Part shown: positions 61,867 through 64,000 of the stretch, piece after piece | How positions within the stretch are numbered: position 1 is the first letter of the stretch | How the letters are laid out: the number at the start of each line of letters is the position of its first letter | DNA from: CAYLUN01 sp964386865 | GTDB lineage: Bacteria; Verrucomicrobiota; Kiritimatiellia; RFP12; UBA1067 | Length of the DNA stretch: 64,000 nucleotides | Direction: 5' to 3' | Assembly: GCA_964386865.1 (NCBI GenBank) | Contig: CAYLUN010000003.1 | Location: forward strand, 62,001 to 126,000 | The notes under the pieces: model-generated | The model's database searches: none | Seen by the model: the letters and a program-made list of their open reading frames with translations, nothing else | What the model was told of the DNA's origin: nothing | Made by a program: the position numbers and the translations under genes

Positions 61867-62916
61867 ATGTTACCCGACAAACAGATGCTCTGGTGGGGGC
61901 GCTTCGACCCCGCCTACTCGCGCAACGGCGTGCTGCGGCAGCACCTCGCGGCGCTGGGGTGGACGGTGCGCGACTTCCATCCGAGGTTCTGCGCGCTCGG
62001 CGACGTCGAGGCGGCGCTGCGGCGCGTGCCGAAGCCGGATGCGCTGTGGGTGCCCTGCTTCCGCCAGCGCGACCTGGCGGCGGCGCGGCGGTGGTGCGAC
62101 CGCCACGGCGTGCCGCTGATTTTCGATCCGTTGATCAGCGCCTACGACAAGCAGGTGTGGGAGCGCTTCAAGCTCAAGGACGGGAGCCGCGCGGCGGGGC
62201 GCCTGCTGGCGTGGGAGAAGTCGCTTTTCGCCAAGGCCGACCGCGTGGTCGCCGACACGGCGAGCCACGCCGCCTTTTATGCCGAGACGTTGGGCGTGCC
62301 GGCCGAGAAGATCCACGTGGTCTACGTGGGGGCGGACGAGGCGCTCTTCCAGCCCGCTCCGCCGCGCGAGGCGGCGGGGCCCGCCGAGGTGCTCTTCTAC
62401 GGCAGCTTCATCCCGCTGCACGGCGCGGAGACGATCATCGAAGCGGCCCGCGCGTACAGCGGCCCGCCCGCGCGGTGGTGCCTGCTGGGCGACGGGCCGC
62501 AGAAAGCCGCGTGCGCGGCGGCGGCGGCCGGGCTGGCCAGCGTCTGCTTTGAAGGCCGCATCCCGTACGGCCAGCTGTCCGCCCGCCTCCACCGGGCTGA
62601 CATCCTGCTGGGCGTTTTCGGCACGACGAACAAGGCCGGGCGAGTCATTCCGAACAAGGTCTTTCAGGCGCTGGCGGCGGGGCGGCCGGTGATCACGCGC
62701 GCCTCGGACGCCTATCCGGAGGCCGCGCGGTCGGGGCCGGCGCTCACCTTCGTGCCGCCCGGCGACCCTGCGGCGCTCGCGGCGGCGGTCGCTCGCTGGA
62801 CAGGAAACCGTGCCGCGCTCGCGGCGGCCGCGCGCGCCGCGCGCCCGACCTACGACGCCAGCTTCTCCTCCGACGCGATACGCAGCCAGCTCGCGCGCTG
62901 TTTGCGCGCGCTGTGA
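61867..62916 (+). CDS. Glycosyltransferase, GT4-like (GT-B fold)
   Basis: This is a 349-residue protein from the ATG at 61867 (MLPDKQMLWWGRFDPAYSRN). An upstream GTG at 61846 would lie inside the inverted repeat. The N-terminal half has ADRVVADTASHAAFYAETLGVPAEKIHVVYVGADEALFQP, the usual linker of retaining GT-B enzymes. The C-terminal half has VLFYGSFIPLHGAETIIEAA, RWCLLGDGPQ, VCFEGRIPYGQLSARLHRADILLGVFG and NKVFQALAAGRPVITR, the nucleotide-sugar-binding region of family 4. It would transfer a sugar from an NDP-sugar to a cell envelope or exopolysaccharide acceptor. No other surface polysaccharide genes are visible. Confidence 0.88.
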   Translation: MLPDKQMLWWGRFDPAYSRNGVLRQHLAALGWTVRDFHPRFCALGDVEAALRRVPKPDALWVPCFRQRDLAAARRWCDRHGVPLIFDPLISAYDKQVWERFKLKDGSRAAGRLLAWEKSLFAKADRVVADTASHAAFYAETLGVPAEKIHVVYVGADEALFQPAPPREAAGPAEVLFYGSFIPLHGAETIIEAARAYSGPPARWCLLGDGPQKAACAAAAAGLASVCFEGRIPYGQLSARLHRADILLGVFGTTNKAGRVIPNKVFQALAAGRPVITRASDAYPEAARSGPALTFVPPGDPAALAAAVARWTGNRAALAAAARAARPTYDASFSSDAIRSQLARCLRAL

Positions 62917-62966
62917 TATCCGCTCGAAGCGTAGTGGCCGCCATCCGGTTGGGCGCGCGCACTATC

Positions 62967-63098
62967 GCCAAGTGCTTTCGCAACGAAAAGCGCAGCTCCG
63001 TTGGCCGCCTCCCTGCAGGCCCTCAGGTCGGCCGCCTTTTCTTCCGGGGTGCGGACTTCACGGTTCAGGTATCCTGGCGCCTCGCATCTAATTGGCAT
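62967..63098 (-). pseudogene. Possible remnant of a hydantoinase B/oxoprolinase-type gene
   Basis: On the minus strand the frame reads GYLNREVRTPEEKAADLRAC and continues REAANGAALF. This resembles the VRTPEER..DLRAQ.AAN segment I associate with HyuB-type proteins. Continuing past it, the frame runs into the end of the glycosyltransferase gene, so no intact protein exists. It could equally be a chance ORF. The match is from memory. Confidence 0.3.
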
Positions 63099-63115
63099 GA
63101 AGCACATGCCGACAA

Positions 63116-63409
63116 TTACGGCGAAAGGTGAAAATCAAAGTTCTCATAAGAATCTTTCTCATAGCCACAGGCCCATGCCGCCAAATCGACGGGAAGGAAA
63201 CCGGTATCAACTACAACGTCTACGGGCAGTGACAGAATACCCGCCAGACACATTACTGTAACATCTTGAGGCGCATAGTAGAGGTCAGCCACGACCGCCT
63301 TATAGGGATAGCTTCCAAAGAAATCTTGTCCCGTTCTTGTTTGAAGAGTGCCCATACACCCGGACATCAAGAGTGCTATCAATGGCATCATTCGTTGCAT
63401 AAGGTTCAT
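63116..63409 (-). CDS. Small YceK/YidQ-like lipoprotein
   Basis: This is a 97-residue protein from the ATG at 63409, with GAGG eight bases upstream; an ATG at 63436 lacks a Shine-Dalgarno. Its signal MNLMQRMMPLIALLMSGC carries a lipobox ending in Cys18. The mature part has the YceK/YidQ pattern: a YPYKAVVADLYYAP segment, then a hydrophobic stretch and SLPVDVVVDTGFLPVDLAAWACGY. Members are inner or outer membrane lipoproteins of unknown function. The gene is clearly less GC-rich than its neighbours, which suggests recent acquisition. A MITE-like element lies just upstream of it. Confidence 0.72.
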   Translation of the reverse strand: MNLMQRMMPLIALLMSGCMGTLQTRTGQDFFGSYPYKAVVADLYYAPQDVTVMCLAGILSLPVDVVVDTGFLPVDLAAWACGYEKDSYENFDFHLSP

Positions 63410-63781
63410 TTCGCCGACCTCGTTGTTACTGTCCAACAGCGCCCTCTAGGCAAGGCGCAGCCGTTGCCTAATACCAATGCCGAGAAAAGTAAATGAACTA
63501 AACGGGCGGCCCCACACACAGGGAGGGACGGCTTCCACGCCGTCCGCGGCCGGGGTGGAGCCCGGCCCTCCCGTGTGTCTTGTGCCTGGCATAGGGTCTA
63601 GATACTTTTCGGCAGTGGTATAAGAGGACTGGATAGCGTCTTTCCTCAGAACATGGTCCACCACTTCTTCGTGAAGAAGGCGCCGAAACTGATCGGATTT
63701 GTGTCGGGACATGCAGGCGGCGTCTATCAAGGGAACGGCGAGCCGCGCGGCAGGGCCGCGCGGCCTCGCATGGCCGCTGCG
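63410..63781. other. 372-base intergenic region holding the second MITE-like element
   Basis: Outside the element at 63472-63620 nothing gene-like is seen. Open frames here, including a minus-strand one that reads TTAEKYLD like the EboD-like C-terminus, are readings through the repeat. Confidence 0.6.
63472..63620. mobile_element. MITE-like element, copy 2 (149 bp)
   Basis: The ends TACCAATGCCGAGAAAAGTA (63472-63491) and, reversed, TACCACTGCCGAAAAGTA (63620-63603) form inverted repeats. A direct TAA flanks both sides (63469-63471 and 63621-63623). The inside carries GGACGGC/GCCGTCC and GGCCGGG/CCCGGCC hairpins, like the 51-bp repeats. There is no coding capacity. Confidence 0.75.
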
Positions 63782-63999
63782 CTCAGCGGCTGGCGGGCTT
63801 GGCGCAGAGGAAGATCTCGCGCGTGGACGGGTAGTCGAGCCCGTACCGCTCGACGTCCTGCGCCGGCAGATCCGGTACGCTCAGCACCTCGACGCCGAAC
63901 CCCCCGGCCTTCAGGCGCTCCGAGAAGTCGAGCCCGTACAGCCGGAGGTGATCCTCCTGCTTGAAGTGCTCGAGCCGGCCGGCCGGCGTCTTGACCTCC
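63782..63999 (-). CDS. Class I SAM-dependent methyltransferase, C-terminal end (cut by the right edge)
   Basis: On the minus strand an open frame enters from the right edge and stops at TGA (63784-63782). It gives 71 residues, including GRLEHFKQEDHLRLYGLDF, SERLKAGGFGVEVLSVP and TREIFLCAKPASR. The QEDHLR.YG.DF..RL...GF pattern is the usual C-terminus of Methyltransf_11-type proteins that act on small molecules or sugars. The N-terminal SAM-binding motifs lie beyond the window, so substrate and start are unknown. Confidence 0.7.
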
Positions 64000-64000
64000 G

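Noticed and set aside
63446..63730. A 94-codon minus-strand frame near the right end
   Set aside because: It reads straight through the MITE-like element; its only recognisable peptide is the terminal repeat.

Overview
This is a GC-rich chromosomal segment that looks like the PVC superphylum, most likely Kiritimatiellota, Lentisphaerae or another Verrucomicrobiota lineage. The assignment is inferred from gene content only: formylglycine-type sulfatases, giant secreted proteins with autotransporter-associated beta-strand repeats, a XylR-type (LacI-like plus AraC) regulator, a kelch-sodium symporter fusion, GH106, GH105 and heparinase-fold enzymes, and an EboD/EboF-like pair. No rRNA, tRNA, CRISPR array or intact transposase was recognised.

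Layout. Bases 1-1430: the start of a sodium:solute symporter running off the left edge, and an IscR-like Rrf2 regulator, both on the minus strand. Bases 1589-10417: a plus-strand run of a caspase-like/alpha-beta hydrolase fusion, an APC permease, an exported alpha/beta hydrolase, an apparently exported O-methyltransferase and two secreted sulfatases. Bases 10536-11702: a XylR-type regulator on the minus strand, divergent from a giant beta-strand-repeat protein (11892-15443). Bases 15650-27554: a tight operon of a six-hairpin enzyme, the kelch-symporter fusion, GH43, GH106 and a GH67-like TIM barrel. It is followed by two parallel beta-helix proteins and a second giant beta-strand protein (31245-34919). 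Bases 35040-48127: a second degradative operon with two heparinase II/III-like proteins, a sugar isomerase, GH105, a DUF6786 protein and a DUF1080-LamG-GH32-like fusion. Bases 48232-53909 (minus): a sialate O-acetylesterase-like enzyme and a third giant beta-strand protein, divergent from a LamG/beta-helix protein (54266-57748). Bases 58007-64000: a cysteine synthase stub, the Ebo-like pair, an SGNH esterase, a glycosyltransferase, a small YceK-like lipoprotein and the end of a methyltransferase.

How it fits together. Most of the window reads as a polysaccharide-utilisation region without SusC/SusD. Secreted sulfatases, rhamnosidase, lyase-fold enzymes and esterases would strip a sulfated, acylated glycan containing rhamnose and uronic acid. 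The kelch-symporter would import the products, and the cytoplasmic GH105, GH43, GH67-like enzyme and isomerase would finish them. The substrate is inference; ulvan-like or rhamnogalacturonan-like material fits.

The less ordinary content lies between the genes. There is a MITE-like element with 18-bp inverted ends and TNA target duplications in two copies, one of which supplies the stop codon of the EboD-like gene. Other items are a 51-bp double-hairpin repeat, a 39-bp element conserved upstream of two giant paralogues, a 34-bp palindrome and three gene remnants (sugar isomerase, cysteine synthase, possibly hydantoinase B). The printed sequence ends at base 63999.
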